A stretch of 64,000 bases of DNA from Streptomyces sp. JB150 (GTDB lineage Bacteria; Actinomycetota; Actinomycetes; Streptomycetales; Streptomycetaceae). The notes beneath the pieces were generated by a model. It saw only the letters and a list, made by a program, of their open reading frames with translations. It was not told where the DNA came from and ran no database searches. A program made the position numbers and the translations under genes. The stretch spans positions 4,805,563 to 4,869,562 of the forward strand of contig NZ_CP049780.1 of assembly GCF_011193355.1 (NCBI RefSeq), written 5' to 3'. Shown here piece by piece: positions 16,606 to 25,250 of this stretch (positions are counted from its first letter, which is position 1; the number at the start of each line of letters is the position of its first letter).

Positions 16606-17313
16606 ATGAACTCCCGTCAGCGCCGCGGCGTGATACTGCTGCTCCTGTCCGTCCTGTGCGCCCTCGGCGCGTTCGCGGGCGTCCTGTCCGTCGTCAACGA
16701 CGCGAAGTCCAAGGTCGGCCCCGAGGTCACCGCCTACCGGCTCCGGCAGAGGATCGAGCCGTACACCCCGCTGACCGCCGGGCAGTTCGAGAAGATCGCG
16801 ATGCCCGAGCGCTGGCTGTCGCCCAACGCGGTCCGCGACCTGTCGGAGATCCGCGGCAAGATCGCCGTCACCACCCTCCAGAAGGGCTCCCTGCTCCAGA
16901 CCGACATGATCGTCGCGCGACCCGCCCTGCGCCCCGGCGAGCAGGAGGTCGCCATCATGATCGACGCGGCGACCGGCGTCGCCGGGAAGATCACCGCGGG
17001 CGCCCGGGTCAACGTCTACGCCACCTTCGAGGGCGAGCGGGAAGGCGACCCGGACCAGTCGAAGATCATCGTCACCGACGCCCGGGTCCTCGACGTCGGT
17101 GAGCTGACCGCCCTGCGACCGGACGAGGACGACCGCGGCCGCGAGCCCACCGACGCCGTGCCCATCACCTTCGCCCTGTCCGCCCTCGACGCCCAGCGCC
17201 TCACCTACGCCGAGTCCTTCGCCGAGCGGGTCCGGCTCGCCCTGGTCGCGCCCGGCGGTGACTCCACGGTCCCCGAGAAGGACCGGACGTACGAACTCGC
17301 GAAGGACAAGTGA
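16606..17313 (+). CDS. cpaB: Flp pilus assembly protein CpaB/RcpC
   Basis: 235 residues. An N-terminal membrane anchor (GVILLLLSVLCALGAFAGVLSVV, about 8-30) precedes a SAF domain (about 40-105, AYRLRQRIEPYTPLTAGQFEKIAMP.. GKIAVTTLQKGSLLQTDMI) and an RcpC-type domain (EVAIMIDAATGVAGKITAGARVNVYATF). In Tad systems this protein sits at the membrane/periplasm side and supports pilus or secretin assembly; in a monoderm it may link the assembly to peptidoglycan. It is followed seven nt later by tadZ. Confidence 0.9.
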   Translation: MNSRQRRGVILLLLSVLCALGAFAGVLSVVNDAKSKVGPEVTAYRLRQRIEPYTPLTAGQFEKIAMPERWLSPNAVRDLSEIRGKIAVTTLQKGSLLQTDMIVARPALRPGEQEVAIMIDAATGVAGKITAGARVNVYATFEGEREGDPDQSKIIVTDARVLDVGELTALRPDEDDRGREPTDAVPITFALSALDAQRLTYAESFAERVRLALVAPGGDSTVPEKDRTYELAKDK

Positions 17314-17320
17314 GACCCGC

Positions 17321-18574
17321 ATGCCCACGAGGATCCTGCCGGCGGTCGGCGACGCGGACGCGGCCCGCTCCGTCACCACCCTGCTCAGCCAGCTCCCGGA
17401 CGCCGAGCCGGTGGCCCCGGTGACGGACTCCACCCAGCTCGTCGACACCCTCGCCCGGCTCGCCGCCGACTCCGTCGACGAACTCCCCGAGGTCGTGGTC
17501 GTGCACGAGCGGATCGGCCCCGTCCCCGCCCTCGAACTGATCCGCGAGGTCGCCCTGCGCTTCCCCGCGGTCGGCGTCATCCTCGTCACCTCCGACGCGA
17601 GCCCCGGCCTCTTCCAGGCCGCCATGGACTCCGGCGCCCGCGGCCTGGTCACCCTCCCGCTCGGCTACGAGGAACTCGCCAGCCGGGTGCAGGCGGTCTC
17701 GCAGTGGTCGGTCGGCGTCCGCCGCCATCTCGGGCACGGCGGGGACGTGTTCACCGGCGCCGGCGGCACCGTCGTCACCGTCAGCGGCGCCAAGGGCGGC
17801 GTCGGCACCACGGTCACCGCCATCCAGCTGGCCCTTGCCGCCCAGGCCTCCGGCCGCGCCACCGCCCTCGTCGACCTGGACCTCCAGACCGGCGACATCG
17901 CCTCCTACCTCGACGTCCAGTTCCGCCGCTCGGTCGTCGACCTCGCCGCCATCACCGACATCTCGCCGCGCGTCCTCGCCGACGCCGTCTTCCGCCACGA
18001 CACCGGCCTCGCCCTGCTGCTCGCCCCCGGCGAGGGCGAACGCGGCGAGGAGGTCACCGACCGCGCCGCCCGCCAGGTCGTCAGCGCCCTGCGCTCCCGC
18101 TACGAGACGGTCGTCATCGACTGCGGCGCCCAGCTCACCGGCGCCGGCGCCGCCGCCGTCGAGATGGCCGACACCGCGCTGCTGGTCACCACCCCGGACG
18201 TGGTCGCCGTCCGCGGCGCCAAACGCGTGGTGCGCATGTGGGACCGGCTGCAGATCCGCAAGGCCGAGGAGACCACCGTCGTCGTCAACCGCCACACGCG
18301 CGCGACGGAGATCCAGCCGGCTCTCATCCGCAAGATCACCGGTACGGCGGTGGCGGCCACCACCGTCCCCGCCCACTTCAAGGAACTCCAGGCCGCCGTC
18401 GACGCGGGCCGCCTGCACGAACTGGACAACCGCGGCACGGTCAAACAGGCCCTGTGGGCCCTCGCGGGCGAACTCGGCCTGGTGAAACCGGCGGCGGACC
18501 GCCGGGCGGGCGGACGGCCGCGCGGCGACCGGGGATCGGTGAGCTTCCGCAGGCGCAGGGACTCGGGGGGATGA
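17321..18574 (+). CDS. tadZ: TadZ/CpaE: pseudo-receiver plus ParA-like ATPase
   Basis: 417 residues. Residues 1-125 resemble a response-regulator receiver fold lacking an obvious phosphoacceptor site (atypical receiver of TadZ). Residues about 145-390 are a MinD/ParA ATPase with deviant Walker A SGAKGGVGTT (155-164) and switch region TALVDLDLQTGDIASYLD. TadZ localises the Tad machine at a specific cell site. Its C-terminal tail is basic. ATG 17321 is seven bases after cpaB; the stop overlaps the start of the tadE gene (ATGA at 18571-18574). Confidence 0.92.
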   Translation: MPTRILPAVGDADAARSVTTLLSQLPDAEPVAPVTDSTQLVDTLARLAADSVDELPEVVVVHERIGPVPALELIREVALRFPAVGVILVTSDASPGLFQAAMDSGARGLVTLPLGYEELASRVQAVSQWSVGVRRHLGHGGDVFTGAGGTVVTVSGAKGGVGTTVTAIQLALAAQASGRATALVDLDLQTGDIASYLDVQFRRSVVDLAAITDISPRVLADAVFRHDTGLALLLAPGEGERGEEVTDRAARQVVSALRSRYETVVIDCGAQLTGAGAAAVEMADTALLVTTPDVVAVRGAKRVVRMWDRLQIRKAEETTVVVNRHTRATEIQPALIRKITGTAVAATTVPAHFKELQAAVDAGRLHELDNRGTVKQALWALAGELGLVKPAADRRAGGRPRGDRGSVSFRRRRDSGG

Positions 18575-18999
18575 GCATGCGGCGCGCTCGGACACGCGAA
18601 CGGATGCGCGGACGGATACGTGAGCGGATGCGCGAGCGGGACAGCGGCCAGGTCACGATCGAGTTCCTCGGGATGACCCCGCTGATCCTCATCACGCTGG
18701 TCCTGCTGTGGCAGTTCGTGCTCCTGGGATACACCTACGTGCTCGCGGGTAACGCTGCCGACGAGGCGGTACGGGCCGCCACGGCGGCGGCGCCGGGCGA
18801 ACGCCAGGGCGTCTGCGAGACGGCGGGCCGGGACAAGCTGCCGGGAGCCTGGGAGGGGGGCGCGAGCGTGGAGTGCGCGGGCGCGGGCTATGTCACGGCC
18901 CACGTGACGCTGAGGGTGCCGGTCCTCTTCCCCGGCGCGGTCGGCTTCCCCTTCGAGGTACGCGGCCAGGCGGGCGCCGTCGAGGAGGAACGGGACTGA
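18571..18999 (+). CDS. tadE: TadE-like pseudopilin
   Basis: 142 residues. A very basic n-region (RTRERMRGRIRERMRERD) precedes the class III prepilin motif G|QVTIEFLGM, with Glu at +5 of the cleavage site, and a hydrophobic helix LILITLVLLWQFVLLGYTYVLA, then a small extracellular domain with two Cys. TadE-like pseudopilins are processed by the prepilin peptidase and join the pilus base. Coupled to tadZ by ATGA; the second pseudopilin starts two nt after its stop. Confidence 0.9.
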   Translation: MSMRRARTRERMRGRIRERMRERDSGQVTIEFLGMTPLILITLVLLWQFVLLGYTYVLAGNAADEAVRAATAAAPGERQGVCETAGRDKLPGAWEGGASVECAGAGYVTAHVTLRVPVLFPGAVGFPFEVRGQAGAVEEERD

Positions 19000-19000
19000 C

Positions 19001-19372
19001 ATGCCGTACGACGGGAAGCCACGCGATCGCGGCCAGGTCGCCCTCGAATACCTCGGGTTCATCCCGGTCCTCGTCCTCGTCGCCCTGGCCGGCGTCCAGC
19101 TCGGGCTGATCGCGTACGCCGCCCAGCAGGCCGGCACGGCGGCCAGGGCCGGCGCGCGGGCCGCCTCCCTCGACCTGAGCGCCCAGGACGGCTGCGCGCA
19201 GGCGGTCAGCGGCTGGCTGGCCGACGGCACCGCGTGCGGGGAGGCACGGGGAGCCGACGAGGTGACCGTCACCGCCACCGTCGAGATCCCCTCCGTCGTC
19301 TTCGGCTGGGACTTCGACCCCGCCCGGAAGTCCGCCACCATGCCGCTCGACTCGACCACCGACGAAGACTGA
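19001..19372 (+). CDS. Second TadE/TadF-like pseudopilin
   Basis: 123 residues. The prepilin motif is G|QVALEYLGF with Glu at +5, followed by the hydrophobic helix IPVLVLVALAGVQLGLIAYAA and a short outer domain containing two Cys (GCAQAVSGWL..TACGE). It resembles the preceding TadE but is shorter and may fill the TadF position. Both pseudopilins keep the processing motif, so the locus needs a prepilin peptidase that is not encoded in this window. Confidence 0.88.
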   Translation: MPYDGKPRDRGQVALEYLGFIPVLVLVALAGVQLGLIAYAAQQAGTAARAGARAASLDLSAQDGCAQAVSGWLADGTACGEARGADEVTVTATVEIPSVVFGWDFDPARKSATMPLDSTTDED

Positions 19373-19395
19373 CGCGGGAACCGGGAGCACCGACC

Positions 19396-20733
19396 ATGAG
19401 CCTGCGCGCACGCATCAACTCGCCCGAGGAACACGGCAGCCGGGGCGAGGACGGCCACCTCGTCGCCTCCTACCGCGCCAAGCTGCTGGAGGAGATCGAC
19501 CTCGCCGAGATGAGCGCGCTGGCCGCCGCCGAGCGCCGGGCGCGCCTGGAGCGGGTGCTCGGGCACATCATCAGCCGCGAGGGCCCCGTACTGTCCACGG
19601 TGGAGCGGTCGCAGCTGATCCGCCGGGTGGTCGACGAGGCCCTCGGCCTCGGCATCCTCGAACCCCTCCTCGAAGACGCCTCGATCACCGAGATCATGGT
19701 CAACGGCCCCGACGCGATTTTCGTCGAACGCGGCGGCCGGGTGGAACAACTCCCGCTGCGTTTCGCCTCGAACGACCAGCTGATGCAGACGATCGAGCGG
19801 ATCGTGTCCACCGTGAACCGGCGGGTCGACGAGTCCAACCCCATGGTCGACGCCCGCCTGCCCTCCGGCGAACGCGTCAACGTCATCATCCCCCCGCTCT
19901 CCCTGACCGGCCCGACCCTCACCATCCGCCGCTTCCCGCGCTCCTTCACCCTCCACGAGCTGATCGGCTTCGGCTCCCTCGACGAGCACATGCTCTACCT
20001 GCTGGCGGGCCTGGTGCAGGCCCGGTTCAACATCATCGTCTCGGGCGCCACCGGCACCGGGAAGACGACCCTGCTCAACGCCCTCTCCGGCCTCATCCCC
20101 GAGACCGAGCGGATCATCACCATCGAGGACTCCGCCGAACTCCAGCTCCAGCAGCAGCACGTCATCCGCCTGGAGTCGCGCCCGCCGAACGTCGAGGGCA
20201 AGGGCCAGGTCACCATCCGCGACCTGGTCCGCAACTCGCTGCGGATGCGCCCCGACCGGATCGTCGTCGGCGAGGTGCGCGGCGGGGAGTCCCTGGACAT
20301 GCTCCAGGCCATGTCCACCGGCCACGACGGATCGCTGGCGACCGTCCACGCCAACAGCGCCGAGGACGCCCTGATGCGGCTGCAGACCCTCGCCTCCATG
20401 TCGGACGTCGAGGTGCCCTTCGTGGCGCTCCACGACCAGATCAACAGCGCCGTCGACGTCGTCGTCCAGCTCACCCGCTTCGCCGACGGCGCGCGCCGCG
20501 TCACCGAGATCGCCGTCCTCGACAGCCACGGCGGGGAGCCGTACCGCCTGGCCACCGTCGCCCGCTTCGACGCCCGGCCGATGACGCCCGACGGCCGGGT
20601 CCACGGCGCGTTCCGGTACTTCCCGTTGCCCCGCCGCACCGCCGACCGCCTGTACATGGCGAGCCAGCCCGTCCCGCAGGCCTTCGGCGTCGCCCACACC
20701 GAGGACCAGCTCGCCACCCGGACGTGGAACTGA
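19396..20733 (+). CDS. tadA: TadA/CpaF assembly ATPase
   Basis: 445-residue type II/IV secretion ATPase that powers Flp pilus assembly at the inner face of the membrane. Walker A is GATGTGKT (217-224), the Asp box is ITIEDSAELQ (about 241-250), Walker B is RIVVGEVRG (about 288-296) and the His box is TGHDGSLATVHAN (308-320). The N-terminal domain (EIMVNGPDAIFVERGG) is typical of CpaF. ATG 19396 follows GGGAG at eight bases. It is full length and lies just upstream of tadB with a four-nt gap. Confidence 0.96.
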   Translation: MSLRARINSPEEHGSRGEDGHLVASYRAKLLEEIDLAEMSALAAAERRARLERVLGHIISREGPVLSTVERSQLIRRVVDEALGLGILEPLLEDASITEIMVNGPDAIFVERGGRVEQLPLRFASNDQLMQTIERIVSTVNRRVDESNPMVDARLPSGERVNVIIPPLSLTGPTLTIRRFPRSFTLHELIGFGSLDEHMLYLLAGLVQARFNIIVSGATGTGKTTLLNALSGLIPETERIITIEDSAELQLQQQHVIRLESRPPNVEGKGQVTIRDLVRNSLRMRPDRIVVGEVRGGESLDMLQAMSTGHDGSLATVHANSAEDALMRLQTLASMSDVEVPFVALHDQINSAVDVVVQLTRFADGARRVTEIAVLDSHGGEPYRLATVARFDARPMTPDGRVHGAFRYFPLPRRTADRLYMASQPVPQAFGVAHTEDQLATRTWN

Positions 20734-20737
20734 GGAC

Positions 20738-21682
20738 ATGGAACTGAATACCCTCGTTGCCCTGACGACCGGCGTCGCCCTGCTGACCTGCGTCCTCGCG
20801 GTCGCCGGCGTCCACGCCTACGCCTCGGGCCGGGCCCAGCGCCAGGCCCTGGTCGACCGCCTCACGGCAGCCGGCCAGGTCCCGTCCACCGGCCGCCGGC
20901 GCCGCTTCCGCACCCTCGACCGCCGCCTGCGCCGTACGGCGTTCGGCCGGCGCCTGGAACTGCGGCTCGCGGCGACCGGCCTGGACGTCACACCCGGCGA
21001 GTTCTTCGCCGCGATGCTCGCCACCGTCGCGGGCCTGTGGCTGATCGGCCAGGCCACCCTCGCGCCGTTCTTCGGCCCCATCGCGGGCCTGACCGGCGTC
21101 TGGGCGGCGACTCAGTTCCTCAACTGGCAGCGCCAGAAGCGCATCGAGCGGTTCATCAACCAGCTTCCCGAACTGGCCCGCATCCTCGCCAACGCCACCC
21201 ACGCCGGGCTCGCGCTGCGTACGGCCATCGGCATGGCGGCGGAGGAGCTGGAGGCCCCGGCGGGCGAGGAACTGGCCAAGGTGGCGAACCAGCTGGCGGT
21301 CGGCGCGTCCATGGACGACGCGCTCGGCGAACTCGCCGAACGGCTCCCGTCCCGCGAACTCGGGGTCCTCGTGACGACGCTGGTGCTCGCCAACCGCGCG
21401 GGCGGCCAGCTCGTCGGCGCGCTGCGCAACCTGACCGAGACGCTGGAGGAGCGCAAGGAGACCCGGCGGGAGATCCGCACCCAGCTCTCCCAGGTGAACA
21501 TGACCTCGTACGCCGTCCCGGTCATGGGCATCGGCTCCCTCTTCCTGATGAACGGCGTGAAGGACGGCGCCCTGGACCGGATGACCGGCTCACCGGTCGG
21601 CCAGGCCTGCGTGATCATCGCGTTCGCGCTCTACGCGGTCGGTTTCGTCCTGATCCGCCGGATGTCCCGGATCGACGTCTGA
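20738..21682 (+). CDS. tadB: TadB inner-membrane assembly protein
   Basis: 314 residues of the GspF/TadB fold: one N-terminal membrane helix (about 5-27), a pair of helices near residues 90-125, a cytoplasmic four-helix bundle (LARILANATHAGLALRTAIGMAAEEL.., ..LTETLEERKETRREIRTQLSQVNMTSY) and C-terminal membrane helices. With TadC it forms the membrane platform driven by TadA. The start is four nt after the tadA stop and probably translationally coupled. Confidence 0.92.
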   Translation: MELNTLVALTTGVALLTCVLAVAGVHAYASGRAQRQALVDRLTAAGQVPSTGRRRRFRTLDRRLRRTAFGRRLELRLAATGLDVTPGEFFAAMLATVAGLWLIGQATLAPFFGPIAGLTGVWAATQFLNWQRQKRIERFINQLPELARILANATHAGLALRTAIGMAAEELEAPAGEELAKVANQLAVGASMDDALGELAERLPSRELGVLVTTLVLANRAGGQLVGALRNLTETLEERKETRREIRTQLSQVNMTSYAVPVMGIGSLFLMNGVKDGALDRMTGSPVGQACVIIAFALYAVGFVLIRRMSRIDV

Positions 21683-21701
21683 CGGCGCCAAAGGACACTC
21701 A

Positions 21702-21812
21702 TGGACCGGGTGATCCGCAGACTGCACGGACTTCGGGGAGTTCCCGGAAGTCAAGGAACCGCAGGAGAGGAAAGGGGGTCCGAATCATGGCATTACTGCT
21801 GGCTCTGCTGAT
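21702..21812 (+). CDS. Possible 36-residue ORF overlapping tadC start
   Basis: ATG at 21702 with AAAGGA six bases before it opens a short reading frame (MDRVIRRLHGLRGV..., ending ..WHYCWLC) that overlaps the tadC start in another frame. It fills the 104-nt tadB-tadC gap, the largest inside the assembly genes. It could serve translational coupling; a real peptide product is doubtful. Confidence 0.25.
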
Positions 21813-22674
21813 GGGCGTGGCCGTCTGGGGCGTCTTCGCCGGCATCCGCATGTACCGCGCGGACGCCAAACTGCCCACCGACCTGGCGCTCGCCCTGGAG
21901 GTCGGCGCCACCCGCACCGGCGCGGTCGACTCGCTCGTCGACCGCCTCGGCATGCGCTACGCGCCCGCCGTCCTGCGCCTCATGGGCCCCCGGCAGGTCG
22001 CGAAGTACCGCCGCAAGATCGACCTCGCGGGCAACCCGGGCGGCCTGACCATCGACCGCTACGCCGCCCGCCGTGCCGTCTACGGCGCGCTGGGCGCCGT
22101 GGGCGGACTGGTCTTCCTGCTCCAGGGCAACGTCCTCATGACCGTGCTCCTGCTCGCCTTCGGCGCGTTCTGGACCGAGGTCGGGATCTGGTCGGCGATC
22201 CGGGTCCGGCGGGACGTCATCGAGCGCACCCTGCCGGACTTCCTCGACGTCCTCGCCGTCGTGGTCAGCGCGGGCCTCGGCTTCCGCCAGGCCCTGGACC
22301 GCGTGGCGTCGCGCTACGAGGGCCCCTGGGCGGACGAGATCCGCATCACCCTCCGCCAGATGGACCTCGGCATGAGCCGCCGCCAGGCCTTCGCGGAACT
22401 GCGCCGGCGCAACGACTCCGAACAGGTCGCCATGTTCGTGACCGCGCTCCAGCAGGGCGAGGAACTGGGCGCCCCGATCGTCGACACGCTCGTCGCCCTC
22501 GCCAAGGACATGCGGCGCACCGACGCCCAGAACGCCCGCCGCAAGGCGGCCCGCGCCGTCCCCAAGGCCACCATGATGATCACCACGTTCATGGTCCCGG
22601 CGACGATGCTGCTGCTGGGCGCGGGCCTGCTGCTGGGATCCGGGACGGACTTCGGCACGATCACGGGTGAGTGA
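21787..22674 (+). CDS. tadC: TadC inner-membrane assembly protein
   Basis: 295 residues. N-terminal hydrophobic segment (LLLALLMGVAVWGVFAGI), two central membrane helices (AVYGALGAVGGLVFLLQGNVLMTVLLLAFGAFW), the cytoplasmic GspF-like bundle (TLPDFLDVLAVVVSAGLGFRQALDRVASRYEGPWADEI..) and a C-terminal helix (MMITTFMVPATMLLLGAGLLL). Pairs with TadB. The start follows AAAGGGGG. Its stop is three nt before the histidine kinase GTG, so the kinase appears to belong to the same transcript. Confidence 0.92.
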   Translation: MALLLALLMGVAVWGVFAGIRMYRADAKLPTDLALALEVGATRTGAVDSLVDRLGMRYAPAVLRLMGPRQVAKYRRKIDLAGNPGGLTIDRYAARRAVYGALGAVGGLVFLLQGNVLMTVLLLAFGAFWTEVGIWSAIRVRRDVIERTLPDFLDVLAVVVSAGLGFRQALDRVASRYEGPWADEIRITLRQMDLGMSRRQAFAELRRRNDSEQVAMFVTALQQGEELGAPIVDTLVALAKDMRRTDAQNARRKAARAVPKATMMITTFMVPATMLLLGAGLLLGSGTDFGTITGE

Positions 22675-22677
22675 GCG

Positions 22678-24198
22678 GTGGCGACGATGTCGACGTGGAC
22701 GGGACGGGGCGGCCCGGCGGGGCGGGGCGGCCCGGCGGGGCGAGGTGGCCCGGCGGGGTGGGGCGGCCGGGTGCGGCGGGCCTTGCTGAAAGCCCCGTTG
22801 GCCCCCGCGCAGCCCTCAGCGCACCCTTCGGCCCTCACCCACCCCCCGGCGCACCCCCCGTCCCTCACCCACCCCCCTGCCCCCACCGCACCCTCGCCCC
22901 CCGCCGAGGGTTCAGCCGCCCCCACCCTCTCCCTCCAGGTCAACGCCCTCCAGGCGCTGTGCCGCCAGGTCTTCGGCTTCCGCCTGGCCATGATCGCTCT
23001 GGCGGCCCCCGCAGCCCTCCTGAACGCCTCGCCCGGCCTGGGCCAGAACCTGGTGGGCGCGGCGGTCGTGGTCACCTTCATGGGGTCGTACGCCCTCTTC
23101 CGGGACTGGGAACGCTTCGGCCCGCTGCTCCTGCGCCACCCCACCCTGCTCGCGGCGGACACCCTGTTCGGCTCACTGCTGCTGGTCTCGGCGGGCCCGG
23201 ACACCACGCTGGCGTACGTCAGCGTCTGCACGCCCCTCCTCGCCGGCCTGGCCTACAGCTGGCGCGGCGCCGCCTGTTTCGCCTCGCTGCAGTCGCTGAT
23301 CCTGCTCCTGGTGCAGGCGACCCTGGCCCGGACCGGGGACCGTACCCCGGCGGAGGCCCTGCTGGTCCCCGGCCTGTGTGTGATCACGGGGGCGGCCGGT
23401 TCGCTGTTGCGCAACCTCATGCTGCGCTTCGGCGAGGCGACGCGGGCCCTGACGGCCGTACAGGCCCGCCTCGCGGCGACGGAGGCGGTGGCGGAGGAAC
23501 GTGCGCGGCTGGCCCGCGAACTGCACGACTCGGTGGCCAAGACGCTGCACGGCGTGGCGCTGGCCGCGGAGGGCCTGGCGGTCTCGGCGAACGCGCCGGC
23601 CCCCGACGCGGCGGTACTGCGCCGGCAGGCCGACCTGGTGGCCCGCGCGGCCCGCAGAGCGGCGACCGAGTCCCGCGAACTCCTCACGGACCTGCGCCGC
23701 GAGCCCGGCGGCCCGGCGAGTGCGCTGGACCTGGAGGCGGAACTAAGGTCCCGTACGCGCGACTTCACCGCCCGCACCGGCATCCCGGCGACGTACGAAC
23801 CGACGGACGGGGACCGCCCCCTGCCCCCCGTCCCGCCCGCGGTGGGCCGCCAGCTCCTCACCATCACCGACGAGGCCCTGGAGAACGCCCACCGGCACGC
23901 GTCCCCCGCCTCGGTGCGGGTGACGGCGGGCGTGGCGGATGAGCACCTGCTCCTGGCCGTGTACGACGACGGCCGCGGCCTCCCCCACGACGCCACGCTC
24001 GACCGCCTGCGCGAGACGGGCCACTTCGGCCTCCTGGGCATGGTGGAGCGGGCGGCGTCCGTGGGGGCCCGCATCGGCATCGGCCGCGGCGCCCACCCGC
24101 GGGGCACGGAAGTCCGCCTGGAGCTCCCCCTGACGGCGCTGACGGCGCTGACGGTCCCCACGGCCCCCGACGACCCCGACCCAGGTGACGCAGCATGA
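22678..24198 (+). CDS. Membrane sensor histidine kinase within Tad locus
   Basis: 506 residues (an in-frame ATG at 22687 is an alternative start). Residues 1-80 are low complexity: GGPAGR repeats then Pro/His/Ala-rich. About five hydrophobic segments span residues 95-245. The HisKA_3 dimerisation helix has the phospho-acceptor His in RARLARELHDSVAKTL (His 283), followed by an HATPase domain (TITDEALENAHRHA, YDDGRGLP, GHFGLLGMVERAASVGARI). NarL-system type kinase. Its stop overlaps the response regulator ATG (ATGA at 24195). Placed between tadC and the pilin gene, it probably controls pilus expression in response to an unknown surface signal. Confidence 0.92.
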   Translation: MATMSTWTGRGGPAGRGGPAGRGGPAGWGGRVRRALLKAPLAPAQPSAHPSALTHPPAHPPSLTHPPAPTAPSPPAEGSAAPTLSLQVNALQALCRQVFGFRLAMIALAAPAALLNASPGLGQNLVGAAVVVTFMGSYALFRDWERFGPLLLRHPTLLAADTLFGSLLLVSAGPDTTLAYVSVCTPLLAGLAYSWRGAACFASLQSLILLLVQATLARTGDRTPAEALLVPGLCVITGAAGSLLRNLMLRFGEATRALTAVQARLAATEAVAEERARLARELHDSVAKTLHGVALAAEGLAVSANAPAPDAAVLRRQADLVARAARRAATESRELLTDLRREPGGPASALDLEAELRSRTRDFTARTGIPATYEPTDGDRPLPPVPPAVGRQLLTITDEALENAHRHASPASVRVTAGVADEHLLLAVYDDGRGLPHDATLDRLRETGHFGLLGMVERAASVGARIGIGRGAHPRGTEVRLELPLTALTALTVPTAPDDPDPGDAA

Positions 24199-24986
24199 AC
24201 GACGACGAGACGCCGTCCCCCTTCCGGGAGCCCCCGCCGCCACCGCCCCTGCGGGTGGTGGTCGCCGACGACAACCCGGTCGTCCGCGCGGGCCTGACCG
24301 CCCTCCTCACCGGCCGCCCCGACATCACGGTCGTGGCGGAGGCGGCCGACGGCCGCGAGGCGTACGAGGCGGCGCGCACCCACCACCCCGACGTGATCCT
24401 CCTCGACGTCCGCATGCCCGGCGTGGACGGCCTGGCGGCACTCCCGCACCTCGTCCGGCTCGCCCCCGTCATGATGCTGACCTACAGCCGCGAGTCGGAC
24501 ATCGTCCACGAGGCCCTGCGCCGCGGCGCGGGCGGCTACCTGGTCCACGGCGAGTTCACCGCGGACCAGCTGGTGACGGCCGTACGGGACATCAAGGAGG
24601 GCAGGGCGCACTTCACCGCCACGGCGGCAGGCGCACTCCTGGCGCAGCTCCGGCAAGGCTCGCCCGCGCCGCTGCCTGCGGATGCAAACACTCCGGACAC
24701 CCCAACGCGCCCTCCGATAGAGCCATTTTCCCCGGAACCGCTTTCGCAACTGCAACGGACTGTGGCACAGTCGCGGTACCCACTCAGCGCAAGGGAGGCG
24801 GAGATCATGGACCTCATCGCGTCCGGCATGAACAACCAGCAGATCGCCGCCGCCTGCTTCATCAGCGAGAAGACGGTCAAGAACCACATCAACCGCATCT
24901 TCGCCAAGCTCCACAGCACCACCCGCGCCGAAGCCACCGCCAAGTGGCTGGGCACGGCCCCCGGCACCCCGGGAGGCCCCCGATGA
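24195..24986 (+). CDS. NarL-family response regulator
   Basis: 263 residues. The receiver domain (about 20-140) carries the acidic pair DD (25-26), the phospho-acceptor Asp 71 in VILLDVRMPG, and the conserved Thr/Lys region. A longer than usual linker (about 150-195, Thr/Pro-rich; locally lower GC near 24680-24770) leads to a LuxR-type helix-turn-helix (LSAREAEIMDLIASGMNNQQIAAACFISEKTVKNHINRIFAKL). Cognate partner of the preceding kinase, coupled by ATGA. The Flp pilin gene starts 106 nt downstream, which makes it a likely target. Confidence 0.93.
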   Translation: MNDDETPSPFREPPPPPPLRVVVADDNPVVRAGLTALLTGRPDITVVAEAADGREAYEAARTHHPDVILLDVRMPGVDGLAALPHLVRLAPVMMLTYSRESDIVHEALRRGAGGYLVHGEFTADQLVTAVRDIKEGRAHFTATAAGALLAQLRQGSPAPLPADANTPDTPTRPPIEPFSPEPLSQLQRTVAQSRYPLSAREAEIMDLIASGMNNQQIAAACFISEKTVKNHINRIFAKLHSTTRAEATAKWLGTAPGTPGGPR

Positions 24987-25091
24987 CCCCACCCCCTTGG
25001 GCCCGCCTTTGGGCCCCCGGACCCTCGACCCCCACCCCCGCCCCGCCCTACCCTCCCGCCACCGACAGCGCGCCTTCCGGAGGGAACCCCC

Positions 25092-25250
25092 ATGCACAAG
25101 TGGAACGACGACAAGGGCCAGACCGCGGTCGAGTACCTGGGCATCATCGCGGTGGTGGTGGCGATCGTGCTGGCCATCACGGGGACGGACATCGGGCAGA
25201 CGATCTTCGATGCGATCACGACCAAGATCGCCGAAGTCACCGGCGGCTGA
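25092..25250 (+). CDS. flp: Flp-type major pilin (prepilin)
   Basis: 52-residue prepilin. Short charged leader MHKWNDDKG, cleavage after Gly 9, then QTAVEYLGIIAVVVAIVLAI with Glu at +5 and Tyr at +6, the Flp subfamily hallmark, and a short C-terminal tail (GTDIGQTIFDAITTKIAEVTGG). GGAGGG precedes the ATG by seven bases, a very strong site for a highly made structural protein. The upstream 106 nt (24987-25091) could hold a separate promoter. It is too short for simple ORF cut-offs and easily missed. Confidence 0.93.
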   Translation: MHKWNDDKGQTAVEYLGIIAVVVAIVLAITGTDIGQTIFDAITTKIAEVTGG

